Source: Rothia mucilaginosa ATCC 25296 (lineage in GTDB: Bacteria; Actinomycetota; Actinomycetes; Actinomycetales; Micrococcaceae). Taken from it: a DNA stretch of 64,000 bases. The position numbers and the translations under genes are program-made. Below are positions 7,989 through 17,248 of the stretch, piece after piece (position 1 is the stretch's first letter; the number at the start of each line of letters is the position of its first letter). The stretch spans positions 1-64,000 of the forward strand of contig NZ_ACVO01000014.1 in NCBI RefSeq assembly GCF_000175615.1, given 5' to 3'. Under the pieces are notes generated by a model. It had not been told where the DNA came from. It did no database searches and saw only the letters and a list, made by a program, of their open reading frames with translations.

Positions 7989-9230
7989 CTATCGCTTGTA
8001 CCTGTCCCCGTAGAACAAGCCCAGACGCTCGTAGCCTTCCTCAATCGACACGGCGGGCTCCCACTGCAGAAGCTCACGGGTGCGGCGCTGATCAAACCAG
8101 TGTGCGGTCGACAGCTGCTCGGCGAGGAACTCCGTCATCGGCGGCTCATCACCGGCGGTTACGTTCTTCGGCAGGCGTTCCCACACGCGCTCAATGACCT
8201 TACCCGCCAGGGCCGCAACCTTCGCCGGAACCGAGAAGCGCGGGGCGGGAACGCCCACCGCCTCACAGAAACCACCCAGTAGTTCAGCGATAGTGCGCGG
8301 CTGACCGTTCGTCACCACCAGCGCCTTGCCCGCAAAAGCGTCGAGGCGTTGGTAGCCGCGCACCACGGCGTCCGCGGCGTTATCAATGTAGAGCGTGTCA
8401 ATCAGGCCCGTACCGCCAGAGAGCAGAGGCAGGCGGCCCGCGGCGGAACGCTCCAGAATGCGCTCGACCAGCTGGGTATCGCCCGGTCCCCACATTAGGT
8501 GAGGACGCAACGCACCCACGCGCAAAACCCCGCCACCGGGCAGGGGAGTACCGTTCGCCTCCAGCGCCAGAAGCTCAGCGGCAGCCTTCGAACGCGCATA
8601 GTTACCGCGCGCATGCTCCGGGGACGCCACGCCGGCACCGTCACCCACAATCGCCGCACCGGCATGAGCCACCGACGGCGACGAAATGTACAGGAACGAA
8701 CCCACCGAATGGTTCAGCGCCGCCTGCAACAGGGTGCGGGTACCCTCAATGTTGATGCGCTCATAGTCAGCCCACTCGCCGCTCACCGAAACCTTCGCCG
8801 CGGCATGCACCACGCCGTTCACGCCGGTCAGCGCCAGATCCACAGCCTGCGCGTTCGTAATATCGCCGCGCACCTGCTCAAAACGCGGGCGAATCGAATC
8901 GGGCAGAAGCGCCGCAATACCCGAATCGCCACGCTGAAAAACGCGCACATCGTAGCCGGCACGCAGCAACGCCAGAACGCTCTCACGACCCAGCAGGCCG
9001 CTCGCGCCGGTAAAGAGGATGCGCTCGCCAATACGCGGCGCGAAATCGGGCTCCTCAACCGGGCGCAGCGAACGCGGGGCGGGGTCGGTGTAGCGCGCCG
9101 CCAGCGGCTGCGCAGGCTTGCGGAACCGCGCCGTCGGGGAGGTCACCGCATGCGCAGTCGACAGGCGGTGTCCAGACAAGCGGGGTGCGGGCTCGTGGGA
9201 AGAGGACTCACGCGAAGAATGAGGGGACAT
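7989..9230 (-). CDS. oleD: OleD-like NAD(P)-dependent 2-alkyl-3-oxoalkanoate reductase
   Basis: In the olefin pathway OleD reduces the OleA product, a 2-alkyl-3-ketoacid, to the 2-alkyl-3-hydroxyacid. The protein is an extended short-chain dehydrogenase. The Rossmann motif TGASGLLG is near residue 74, and the Tyr-x3-Lys pair (YARSK) near 216 is catalytic. A 65-residue low-complexity N-terminal extension precedes the fold. Of two adjacent ATGs, the one at 9230 has the better distance to AAGGAG (4 nt, against 1 nt from 9233). The gene is last in the minus-strand cluster, 33 bp after oleBC. Assignment rests on the context of oleA and oleBC; the family alone would only say 3-beta-HSD/epimerase type. 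Confidence 0.85.
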   Translation of the reverse strand: MSPHSSRESSSHEPAPRLSGHRLSTAHAVTSPTARFRKPAQPLAARYTDPAPRSLRPVEEPDFAPRIGERILFTGASGLLGRESVLALLRAGYDVRVFQRGDSGIAALLPDSIRPRFEQVRGDITNAQAVDLALTGVNGVVHAAAKVSVSGEWADYERINIEGTRTLLQAALNHSVGSFLYISSPSVAHAGAAIVGDGAGVASPEHARGNYARSKAAAELLALEANGTPLPGGGVLRVGALRPHLMWGPGDTQLVERILERSAAGRLPLLSGGTGLIDTLYIDNAADAVVRGYQRLDAFAGKALVVTNGQPRTIAELLGGFCEAVGVPAPRFSVPAKVAALAGKVIERVWERLPKNVTAGDEPPMTEFLAEQLSTAHWFDQRRTRELLQWEPAVSIEEGYERLGLFYGDRYKR

Positions 9231-9263
9231 CATACTCCTTAGACTTAGGGATCCGGCAGGCGC

Positions 9264-12200
9264 TTACGCCCCCGCAAGGACCTTCGACGCCCACTCACCC
9301 AGGGCGGGGCGGTCAATCTTCGAATTATGGCGAATATCGGTCGGATGCTCGTGCACCACCAGCACCGCGGCAAGTTCCACGCCGGTGTCCTCGGCAACCT
9401 TCTGACGCACCAGCTGCGACAGCTCGAAGGGCGCCACACCCTCCGCAATGGGGAAGCGGCGAGCGCCGGGCACGCGATCGAGCAGGGCACGCTTGAGACC
9501 CGATGCCGACTGGCGCGCCTCCAGGGTGGCGGTGTTCGCGGACGCCTCAATGACCAGCACCGGAGCGGCAGTACCGGCAGGGCCCACCGCGACCAGGGCG
9601 GCGCGGCGCACCTCGGGCAGGGACTCGGCGGACTGCTCAGCCGCAACCGGAGTCAGCACGCCCTGCGAAGTCAGCAGCACGTGGGCGAGGCGACCCTCAA
9701 CCCACAGGCGACCCGAAGCGTCCAGATGACCGACGTCACCGGTATGATGCCAACCCGGAGTGCTAATGGACTGCTCCTCAGTCACCCACAGGGTGTCGTA
9801 GCGGTCCTTCACATGCGGTGCCGAGACCAGAATCTCACCGGTCACACCCGGCTCATGGGTCAGCTCATCCGCGACCGAACCGTCCTGCAGCAGAGGCGCA
9901 ATAGCCACCGCCGCACCGTACACCGCGAAACCAACGCACACGCCGTCACGGGCGAACGGGTCAAGCACCTCACCGGCAGCATTCGGGGTACCCTCAGCAA
10001 TCGCCTGGCGAATCATCTCGAAAGACACATCGGTCACCGGCAGACCCTCGGTCATGCCGTACGGGGTGTGCAGGGAGGCGTTCGGCACCAGGGCGGAGAG
10101 CGCCTCCAGCAGTGGCACGGGAATCGGCGCGCCAGCACTCAGAACGGTCTGAACCTTAGCCAACGCCGCACGCTGCTCACCGCTGAGCTCATCGGCGGTC
10201 GCCACCACATTCACCAGGGCGGCGGGGGATGCAAACACGACCGACGCATCAATAGCCGCCGCAGCCGACGCCAATGCCGAAGCCGTCAGGGTCTTCGGGC
10301 GGGTCACATCCATCGTCGGGGTCACGCTGGTAGCACCCAGCGCCGGACCCAACAGCGCAAACGGCGCGAAGCCAGCCACCAGACCGCTACCGGGCGCAAA
10401 ACCGTACGTATTCGCAATGGCATCGCGCATACCCGCCAGCTGACGCTGCGTGTACACCACACCCTTAGCCGGGCCGGTCGAACCGGAGGTGTACAGCACC
10501 GCCGCATCAGCATCCGGCACGGGGGAGGGGAACTCCACCACGGTCGGGGTGGGCACCGGCGCACCCGGAGTACCGTCAGCGGCGGGCGCGGTAAACACCG
10601 AACCGGCAACGCCCAACAGCTTCTCCTGCACCGAACCCAGCGGCTCCACAGAAATACGCACACCCGGCCACAGCAGGGTACGGGCGGCACTGAGCGCGGT
10701 GGGAATACCCACCAGGAAGCTCGGGTTAGCGCCCTTCAACGCGCGAGTCAGACCCGGAATACCCAGACCGGTATCAGCCACCACAATAACAGCGCCCAGC
10801 TTCATGCAGGCGTAAATCAGGGTGGTCAGGCGGGCACCCGGAGGCACCATCAGGTTCACGCGGTCGCCCGGACGCACACCCAGGGCGTGCAGGCGGGTCG
10901 CGGCGGCGTTGACCTGCTGGTTCAGCTCAGCCCAGGTCAGGGTCACAGAAACGGAGGTGCCGTCGCCCTTGGGGTCCATATCCACCACGGCGGTGGAGGT
11001 GTCATTGGCGCGTTCGGTGAGGGCAGCGAGCATGGGGCGGAACGCCGCGGGAACAGCGCCCTCAGCGCCCTCAGCGGCAGTGCCCTCGCCGGTAGTCAGA
11101 CCGTGGCGGCGCGCGCGGGCGGCACGATGCTCCGCCTCAACGTTGTGCGGGGGCACCAGAGCGCCATCCTCCCTTGTGCCGAAAGTCTGCGCAAGCCACG
11201 AAATCATGGGGGTGGCAATATCGTAATCCTCAATGACCAGGTGCGAGGCCTTCTCGTAGCGGTGCACCTTTGCCTGCGGCATGCGCTCCATCAGGTCGAA
11301 CAGGTAGCGGCGCTGGAACACCGGGTCCTTCGTGCCCCACTGGAAGAACGCGGGCACGTCCAGGTCACGGATCTGCTCGGCAATACGCTGCATCGGCGTA
11401 TAGGAAGGAATATCGGTGCCGGTCGGAATATCACCCACAAAATTACGCACACCCTCACGCCACGCCGAATGAGCGTACGGCGCACGGTACGTACGGTAAA
11501 TCGCCTCGTTCAGTGGGCTCGGGTACAGGCGCTTAGGCTGCTGACCCACCGGCTGCGGCAGGGCGCCATCAAGCGCCCCGGCACCGGCAGAACCCGGCGC
11601 GGGCAGGCGGCCCTCATTCTGAGCCAAACCCAAGGTCACATCAATAAACGCGGTCGAATCGTGAGTACCCCACTCGTGCACACCCAACGCCAGGCGCAGG
11701 GCGGCAGGGATATTCTCAATGCCGTCATGGTAGACCGCGGTGTTCGTCAGCATCACGCCCGAAAGAATCTCACGATGCTCCAACGCCCAACCAAAGGACA
11801 CCAGCCCACCCCAGTCATGGGCGAGGGTCACGACCGGCTTATCGGTCTCATCCAGACCGAGTGCCTTCGTGAAATCACCCAGGTCAGCGATACGGTCGGT
11901 CAGGGAGCGGCGCTCACCCTCCAAATCCAGGTGGGTGCGCTCCGAATAACCCATATCAATCTGATCAACCGCAACCACACGCCACGGGGCGCGCTCATTC
12001 ACACCCGCATCCAGCACGGTACGCCACAGGTACGACCAGGTCGGGTTACCGTGCACGCACAGGATCGTGCCAATCGGCTCCAAACCCTGCTCGACCAGCA
12101 CCGGAAGGTTATCCAGGTAGTGCCAGCGGCGCGCGCCAGCCTGCTGCGCCCGCTGCTCAATGGGGGCGGAGGTGGGCACCTCCAGAAGGTGGGAGTAGCG

Positions 12201-12269
12201 CGGGTTCACGCCCGCCCATTCCTCCGGGTTATACGGGGGCTGAGCCTTAGGGAAGTTCAAATGGCGCAT
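9264..12269 (-). CDS. oleBC: OleBC fusion: beta-lactone decarboxylase plus beta-lactone synthetase
   Basis: Two enzymes in one 1,001-residue chain. Residues 1-375 are an alpha/beta hydrolase of the haloalkane dehalogenase type with HGNPTWSYLW and nucleophile Asp152 in HDWGG; as OleB it would decarboxylate the beta-lactone to the alkene. Residues about 385-1001 are an AMP-forming ligase-like domain with YTSGSTGPAKG near 595 and the TGDVGHLD segment; as OleC it would close the beta-hydroxy acid to a beta-lactone. OleBC fusions are known in actinobacteria such as Micrococcus. The ATG has a GGAAGGA SD 8 nt upstream. It lies 83 bp after oleA and 33 bp before oleD. Confidence 0.9.
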   Translation of the reverse strand: MRHLNFPKAQPPYNPEEWAGVNPRYSHLLEVPTSAPIEQRAQQAGARRWHYLDNLPVLVEQGLEPIGTILCVHGNPTWSYLWRTVLDAGVNERAPWRVVAVDQIDMGYSERTHLDLEGERRSLTDRIADLGDFTKALGLDETDKPVVTLAHDWGGLVSFGWALEHREILSGVMLTNTAVYHDGIENIPAALRLALGVHEWGTHDSTAFIDVTLGLAQNEGRLPAPGSAGAGALDGALPQPVGQQPKRLYPSPLNEAIYRTYRAPYAHSAWREGVRNFVGDIPTGTDIPSYTPMQRIAEQIRDLDVPAFFQWGTKDPVFQRRYLFDLMERMPQAKVHRYEKASHLVIEDYDIATPMISWLAQTFGTREDGALVPPHNVEAEHRAARARRHGLTTGEGTAAEGAEGAVPAAFRPMLAALTERANDTSTAVVDMDPKGDGTSVSVTLTWAELNQQVNAAATRLHALGVRPGDRVNLMVPPGARLTTLIYACMKLGAVIVVADTGLGIPGLTRALKGANPSFLVGIPTALSAARTLLWPGVRISVEPLGSVQEKLLGVAGSVFTAPAADGTPGAPVPTPTVVEFPSPVPDADAAVLYTSGSTGPAKGVVYTQRQLAGMRDAIANTYGFAPGSGLVAGFAPFALLGPALGATSVTPTMDVTRPKTLTASALASAAAAIDASVVFASPAALVNVVATADELSGEQRAALAKVQTVLSAGAPIPVPLLEALSALVPNASLHTPYGMTEGLPVTDVSFEMIRQAIAEGTPNAAGEVLDPFARDGVCVGFAVYGAAVAIAPLLQDGSVADELTHEPGVTGEILVSAPHVKDRYDTLWVTEEQSISTPGWHHTGDVGHLDASGRLWVEGRLAHVLLTSQGVLTPVAAEQSAESLPEVRRAALVAVGPAGTAAPVLVIEASANTATLEARQSASGLKRALLDRVPGARRFPIAEGVAPFELSQLVRQKVAEDTGVELAAVLVVHEHPTDIRHNSKIDRPALGEWASKVLAGA

Positions 12270-12319
12270 GCTGGGAATCCTTCCGGATCGAATCGGTGAA
12301 TGTCTACCGCAAAAGCTAA

Positions 12320-12357
12320 CGGGTTACCGGCTAAAGGCTGCTGGCTACCGGGTTACC
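12320..12357 (-). repeat. repeat at the 3' end of oleA
   Basis: CGGGTTACC occurs at 12320 and 12349, the latter spanning the oleA stop codon on the minus strand, and GGCTA occurs twice between them. This is another case of gene-end sequence being copied into the 3' flank. Confidence 0.55.
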
Positions 12358-13408
12358 ACTGAATCTCAAGCAGGGCAGTGTTCAGGCCAGAACCCACACC
12401 CATGCACAGAATACGGTCGCCTTCCGTGTAGGTCGGCGCGCACTCGGCGAGAGTCATCGGCAGAGCCGCCGCAGCCACATTGCCCCACTTCGGGAAGGTC
12501 AAGGGGATGCGCTCACGCTCAATACCGACCGCCTCAATAATGGCGTTCGTGTGGGCGTTAGAAATCTGATGGGTCACGTAGGAGGTCATATCGTTCCACT
12601 CCCAGCCGTCCTGATGCGCCTGCTCCCACGCCTGCGCCACCAGCTCCAGACCGTGCTTGAGCAGGCCCTCGGCGTCAGTGTTCATACCCTGATCCGCCTC
12701 GCCACCGATGCACAGGTTACGGTGTTCAGTGCCCGCGCGGGACACCGAACCGACGATGCGGTGGCCCTCCGGGTGGCGGTCAGCGCGACCAATCACAGCC
12801 GCTGCCGCACCCGAACCGAGGGTCAGGGTCGCGAACTGAGCCAGCACATCCTCGCGGGTCGAATCGGGGTTGTTCAGAATGCGCACCGCGGTACGGTGCC
12901 ACGGGGAGGGGTCCTCGCCAGCGACAATCAGGGCATAGTCGATAGCGCCCGCATCAATCATGGTGGAGGCGACAGTCATCGCGTTCACGAAGCCCAGGCA
13001 GGCGTTCGTAATATCGAAGTTCAGGGCGTGACGCGGCAACTCCAGGCGGTCGTGCACACCCACCGAAACGGCGGGCTCAAAGTTATCGCGAGTCACCGAA
13101 GCGTTAATCAGCAGGCCAATCTGGGAACGGTCAATACCCGCCTCCGCAATAGCCTTCTCGGCTGCGGCAACCACGCCGTCCTCGAAGGTCTGGCCTTCAG
13201 CCCAGCCGCGGCGAGTGCTAATACCGGCAAGGCGCTCCAGCAGGCCCTTCGGCATGCGCAGACGCTTATAGGTTTGGGCCAGCTGCTCATCGAAGTAGTC
13301 GCTCGTGACGACATCCGGAGGCAGCTCATGGGTAATGGACAGCAGAGCTGCATTAGCGTGGCGAATGTCAGAGTTCGTGCCGACCTTATCGGCGGATGCA
13401 TTCAACAA
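12353..13408 (-). CDS. oleA: OleA-like acyl-CoA condensing enzyme
   Basis: OleA joins two fatty acyl-CoAs head-to-head by a Claisen condensation, giving a 2-alkyl-3-ketoacid, the first step to long-chain olefins. The 351-residue product is a FabH/thiolase-superfamily protein with catalytic Cys137 in ITNACLGF, His in VTHQISNAHT and Asn in the FPKWGNVAAA segment. It probably starts at TTG 13408, with AAGGG 8 nt upstream; a second TTG follows directly. Without oleBC and oleD it could be called a 3-oxoacyl-ACP synthase III; the cluster favours OleA. Confidence 0.87.
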   Translation of the reverse strand: MLNASADKVGTNSDIRHANAALLSITHELPPDVVTSDYFDEQLAQTYKRLRMPKGLLERLAGISTRRGWAEGQTFEDGVVAAAEKAIAEAGIDRSQIGLLINASVTRDNFEPAVSVGVHDRLELPRHALNFDITNACLGFVNAMTVASTMIDAGAIDYALIVAGEDPSPWHRTAVRILNNPDSTREDVLAQFATLTLGSGAAAAVIGRADRHPEGHRIVGSVSRAGTEHRNLCIGGEADQGMNTDAEGLLKHGLELVAQAWEQAHQDGWEWNDMTSYVTHQISNAHTNAIIEAVGIERERIPLTFPKWGNVAAAALPMTLAECAPTYTEGDRILCMGVGSGLNTALLEIQW

Positions 13409-13446
13409 TGGTGTGGCCCTTGAAAATAGAAGTCAGTGGGATACAT

Positions 13447-13479
13447 AGAAAAACGCGGGGATGCGAACAGCGGCCCCGC
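13447..13479 (-). terminator. terminator-like hairpin in the oleA leader
   Basis: Read on the minus strand, GCGGGG and CCCCGC (13474-13479 with 13455-13460) form a GC stem followed by GTTTTTC. It lies about 40 nt upstream of oleA on the same strand, so it may attenuate ole transcription or stop antisense reading. The rest of the 312-bp oleA/smc gap shows no convincing promoter. Confidence 0.5.
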
Positions 13480-13720
13480 AGAATTCGTGATGCTCATTCC
13501 AATCTACCGCACCGACCGGGCGAACCCGTATCCGTAGACCCAATATGAACGCGCCCGTTCACCCCGCGCGTAAGATGATGCACAATGAGGAACTTTGAAC
13601 CCCCTTCACCCCGTGCACGTTCACGCCGCTCGCCTGCCGCACCGCGTACACTAGAGGGATGCCGCCACGCACCACAGAACGTGCCCGGCACACACCAGTT
13701 CTTCTGCAGAAAGGCCCCTT

Positions 13721-16700
13721 GTGCACCTGATGTCGCTGACCCTGCGCGGGTTCAAGTCTTTCGCCTCCGCCACCACTTTTGAGTTCACCCCCGGCATTAA
13801 TGCGGTGGTCGGCCCCAACGGCTCCGGCAAGTCCAATGTGCTGGATGCGCTCGCCTGGGTTATGGGCGAGCAGGGCGCTAAGAGCCTGCGCGGCGGCAGC
13901 ATGAAGGACGTTATCTTCGCGGGCTCCGGCGAGGCTGGTTCGGGTGACGGCGCCCAGCGTGCGCCCCTGGGCCGCGCCAAAGTCACCCTGACTTTCGATA
14001 ATTCTGATGGCACCCTCAGCATTCCCGCTGATCGGGTGCAGATTTCGCGCACCATGTTCCGCTCCGGCGGCAGCGAGTACGAGATTAACGGTTCCCCGGC
14101 GCGCCTTGCCGACATTCAGGACCTGCTCTCGGAGGCGGGTCTGGGTCAGCAGATGCACGTGCTCGTCGGCCAGGGTCAGCTGGATGCGGTCCTGCACGCC
14201 ACCGCGCAGCAGCGTCGCGACATGATCGAGCAGGCGGCGGGCGTGGTCAAGTATCGCCGCCGCCAGGAGAAGACCAGCCGCAAGCTGGAGTCTGTGGCAT
14301 CGAACGTTACCCGCCTGAGCGACCTGGTTGCCGAGCTGGATTCGCAGCTGCAACCGCTGAGCGAGCAGGCAGAATCCGCCGCGACTGCACGCCAGCTACA
14401 GGCGCGCATCCGCCAGCTGGAGGCGGTGCTTTTGGCTCGTCAGCTGGGTGTTCTGCAGGCTGAGCAGGCGCAGGCTCTCGCCTCCGAGGTGGAAGGTACC
14501 CGCCGCGCCGAAACCCTGAAAGAACAACTGGAGGCGGCACGTGCAGCGTCCGCGAAGCATCAGCAGGAGCAGAACCGCCTGAACGCTGAGGTCACCGCCT
14601 GCCAGAAGGCCGTGTCGACCCTGCGCGAGTCCGCCGCGCGCGTGCGCACCGTGCAGTCCATCGCCGCCGAGCGCGTGCGCACCTACCGCGTGGAACTGAC
14701 CGAGGCGACCGCCGCCGCCCGCGCCGGATACGAACGCGCCCTGGAACTGCTGGAAGAACGCCGCGAAGAGGCAGAGCGCGCCGTGGAAAGCTACGCCAGC
14801 TTTGAGGAACGCTACGATGCGGCGCTGAAGAACCTTGAGAAGGCGGCGTCCGAGGTGGCGCAGACTGAGCGCGCCTCGGGCGAGGCGGCGCGGTCTCGTG
14901 CCCGCGCGCAGGCCCAGCTGGATGCCGCCCGCGCCGCTGCAGTGGAGGCGACCCGCGCCTACGCGGCGGCGGCTGAGCGTGCCGCAACCCTGCGTGAGGC
15001 GCTGGGCCAGAGCCTGGGCGAGGCACCCGCCGAGCCCGGTGCTGAATCTGCCGAGGCGGTGTTCGACCCCGAAACCGGCGAGCTCATGGATTCTTCGAAC
15101 GAAGGCGTGAGCCTACTGCGCGTGCTGGATGCCGTGCAGATTGACCCCGAGTATGCCCGCGCGGCGTCTGCGGCGCTGACATCGCTCGCGACCGCGGCGT
15201 TGAGCGTGCCGGTTGAGGACGCCGAGGTGTCGCAGTTGCGCGGTGATAAGGGGGACGAAAGCAACGAATCTGCCGCGAAGGAACTTTCAACAGAACTGCC
15301 CGAAACCACCCTGCCCGAATCCTGCGCTACCGAGCTGCACGAGCTGGGTATCCGCCCCGCCACCGAGATGATTGAACCGCTCAGCGAGGACGCCGCCGCG
15401 CTCGCCGGCATCGACGAGCACGCCCTGGCGCGCGTCACCGCGGCGCTGGGTGAGCGCCTGGCGGGTGTGCTGTTCGCGCCGGATGCCGCCTCCGCGGAGC
15501 AAGCCCTGCACCTGCTCGCAGAGAATACCTTCGCAGGTCAGCGCACTATGTGGCGTATTTTTGACCCCGCAGGCACCGAGCACACCCGCTACAGCCTGCT
15601 CTACCCGGCTGAGGGCGCCAGCCCCCTGGAACTTGCCGCCGCATACCGCGCCGCCTCCCAGGTCGTGACCCGCACCCGCGCCGAACTGGACGAAGCCGAA
15701 CAGACCGTTCAGCAGGCTCAGACCGCGGCAGAATCGGCGGTCGAAGCAGAACGCGAGGCGGCGAAGGCAGCGGGCGTGGCGAGCGCCGAGCATGCCCGCG
15801 CCTGCGCCCAGGCGGAGTCCCTGGAAGCCTCCGCGCAGAACATTCAGAATGAGCGTGCCCGCCTGAACGAGCGCCTCACCGCCGCGGAGGAATCCGTAGC
15901 CGAAGCGCGCACCGCCTACGAGTCGGCGCGTACCCGCGAGGATTCCTACCTGGCGGGCACGGGGGAGCAGGCACCGGCGGCAAAGATTGAGCGCCGAGCC
16001 CAGCGTCTGGGTGAGGTGCTTGCCGAGCAGGTGGGCGAGCGTGAGCAGCAGCTGCACGAGCTGAGCGGCGCCCTGAAGAACGCCCAGGAGGGCCTGACCA
16101 GCACGAACGATGAGGTACAGGATTTGCAGGCGGCGCACGCGGCGGCGCTGACCCTGCTGGCGCGCACCCAGACGGAGGCGGCGCGCGTGCAGGAGCGTGT
16201 GCAGGCGCTGGCTGAGCGTGCCCGCCTGGTGACCGGTTTGACCCTGGAGCAGCTGGAGGGGGAGTACTCCGAGCAGCTGCCGGTTGACGTGCCCGCAGAT
16301 GAGGCTTCCGAAAACGCGGCTTCTGAAAATGCTGCTACCGAAACGGCGTCAGAGACTACCGAAGCCTCCACCGAAAGTGTCCGCGCTCGCCTCAAGGCAA
16401 CCCGCGCCGAACTGGAGGCGCTGGGCGCCATTAACCCGCTGGCGCTGGAGGAGTACGAGGCGCTGTCCGAACGCCATGCCTACCTGAATCAGCAGATTGA
16501 GGATTTGAAGGCGACCCGCCGCGACCTGAACACGGTCATGGACGAGGTCAGCAGCCACATTGCGGAGGTGTTCACCGCCGCGATGGAGGATATTAACACC
16601 CACTACCGCCGCATCTTTGAGACCCTGTTCCCGGGAGGCGAGGGCCACCTGGAGCTGGACGACCCGTCCGATCCGCTGAATTCGGGTGTGGAGATTCACG

Positions 16701-17029
16701 CGCGCCCGGCAGGTAAGAAGGTTAAGCGCCTGTCGTTGCTATCTGGCGGTGAGCGTTCGCTTGCTTCGCTGGCGCTGTTGATTGCGATTTATATGTCTCG
16801 CCCGTCGCCGTTCTACGCCCTGGACGAGGTTGAGGCGGCGCTGGATGACCGCAACCTCTCGCGCCTGCTGCAGGTGATTGGTGAGTTGGGGGAGCGTTCG
16901 CAGCTGATTGTGGTGACGCATCAGAAGCGCACGATGCAGATTGCGGAGACCCTGTACGGGGTGTCGATGCGCGGTGGCGTGTCGACGGTGCTTTCTCAGC
17001 AGATGGAGGAGTTGCGCGAGCTGCTGTAG
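13721..17029 (+). CDS. smc: chromosome segregation protein SMC
   Basis: SMC is the ATPase of the bacterial condensin, which with ScpA/ScpB organises and segregates the chromosome. The 1,102-residue product has Walker A GPNGSGKS near residue 32, long coiled coils rich in Ala/Glu/Arg, a hinge around residues 430-640, a second coiled coil, and a C-terminal head with the LSGGE signature followed by ALDEVEAALDD (Walker B). The hinge carries an unusual Glu/Ser-rich segment. It is somewhat shorter than the common 1,150-1,200. GTG at 13721 has AAAGG 6 nt upstream. It is divergent from oleA. Confidence 0.96.
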   Translation: MHLMSLTLRGFKSFASATTFEFTPGINAVVGPNGSGKSNVLDALAWVMGEQGAKSLRGGSMKDVIFAGSGEAGSGDGAQRAPLGRAKVTLTFDNSDGTLSIPADRVQISRTMFRSGGSEYEINGSPARLADIQDLLSEAGLGQQMHVLVGQGQLDAVLHATAQQRRDMIEQAAGVVKYRRRQEKTSRKLESVASNVTRLSDLVAELDSQLQPLSEQAESAATARQLQARIRQLEAVLLARQLGVLQAEQAQALASEVEGTRRAETLKEQLEAARAASAKHQQEQNRLNAEVTACQKAVSTLRESAARVRTVQSIAAERVRTYRVELTEATAAARAGYERALELLEERREEAERAVESYASFEERYDAALKNLEKAASEVAQTERASGEAARSRARAQAQLDAARAAAVEATRAYAAAAERAATLREALGQSLGEAPAEPGAESAEAVFDPETGELMDSSNEGVSLLRVLDAVQIDPEYARAASAALTSLATAALSVPVEDAEVSQLRGDKGDESNESAAKELSTELPETTLPESCATELHELGIRPATEMIEPLSEDAAALAGIDEHALARVTAALGERLAGVLFAPDAASAEQALHLLAENTFAGQRTMWRIFDPAGTEHTRYSLLYPAEGASPLELAAAYRAASQVVTRTRAELDEAEQTVQQAQTAAESAVEAEREAAKAAGVASAEHARACAQAESLEASAQNIQNERARLNERLTAAEESVAEARTAYESARTREDSYLAGTGEQAPAAKIERRAQRLGEVLAEQVGEREQQLHELSGALKNAQEGLTSTNDEVQDLQAAHAAALTLLARTQTEAARVQERVQALAERARLVTGLTLEQLEGEYSEQLPVDVPADEASENAASENAATETASETTEASTESVRARLKATRAELEALGAINPLALEEYEALSERHAYLNQQIEDLKATRRDLNTVMDEVSSHIAEVFTAAMEDINTHYRRIFETLFPGGEGHLELDDPSDPLNSGVEIHARPAGKKVKRLSLLSGGERSLASLALLIAIYMSRPSPFYALDEVEAALDDRNLSRLLQVIGELGERSQLIVVTHQKRTMQIAETLYGVSMRGGVSTVLSQQMEELRELL

Positions 17030-17116
17030 CTCGCCGCACACCCACCCCGGCGAACGTCACATGTCCTAGGAGTGGTCATGTGCACTCCGGGGTACAGGTC
17101 ACCGCTTGCGCCCGGG

Positions 17117-17122
17117 TACTAT
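17117..17122 (+). promoter_or_regulatory. candidate -10 element upstream of trpB
   Basis: TACTAT fits the actinobacterial TANNNT -10 pattern; no clear -35 was seen. It lies 8 nt before a short ATG frame, which would make that frame leaderless. Confidence 0.35.
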
Positions 17123-17130
17123 AGGGGGAT

Positions 17131-17181
17131 ATGTGCGAACACCGCCCATCTATTTGCGGTTGGCGTGGTGTTTCGCTGTGA
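17131..17181 (+). CDS. possible 16-residue leader peptide before trpB
   Basis: An ATG 8 nt after TACTAT opens a 16-codon frame, MCEHRPSICGWRGVSL, ending TGA at 17179-17181. It holds one Trp and two Cys. A trp attenuator usually has tandem Trp codons, so the role is doubtful. A perfect palindrome ATCAGGCCTGAT follows at the stop. It may be chance. Confidence 0.25.
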   Translation: MCEHRPSICGWRGVSL

Positions 17182-17248
17182 TCAGGCCTGATGCCCCGCC
17201 CTACCCGCGGTGCGCATCCGGCGGCAACCATCCAGGGAAGGAATAGTG

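Noticed and set aside
9327..12299. 990-codon plus-strand open frame opposite oleBC
   Set aside because: Arg/His/Gln-rich antisense shadow; the minus-strand frame carries the catalytic motifs.
13585..13782. Short plus-strand frame before smc
   Set aside because: Overlaps the smc start, Arg/Pro-rich, no Shine-Dalgarno.
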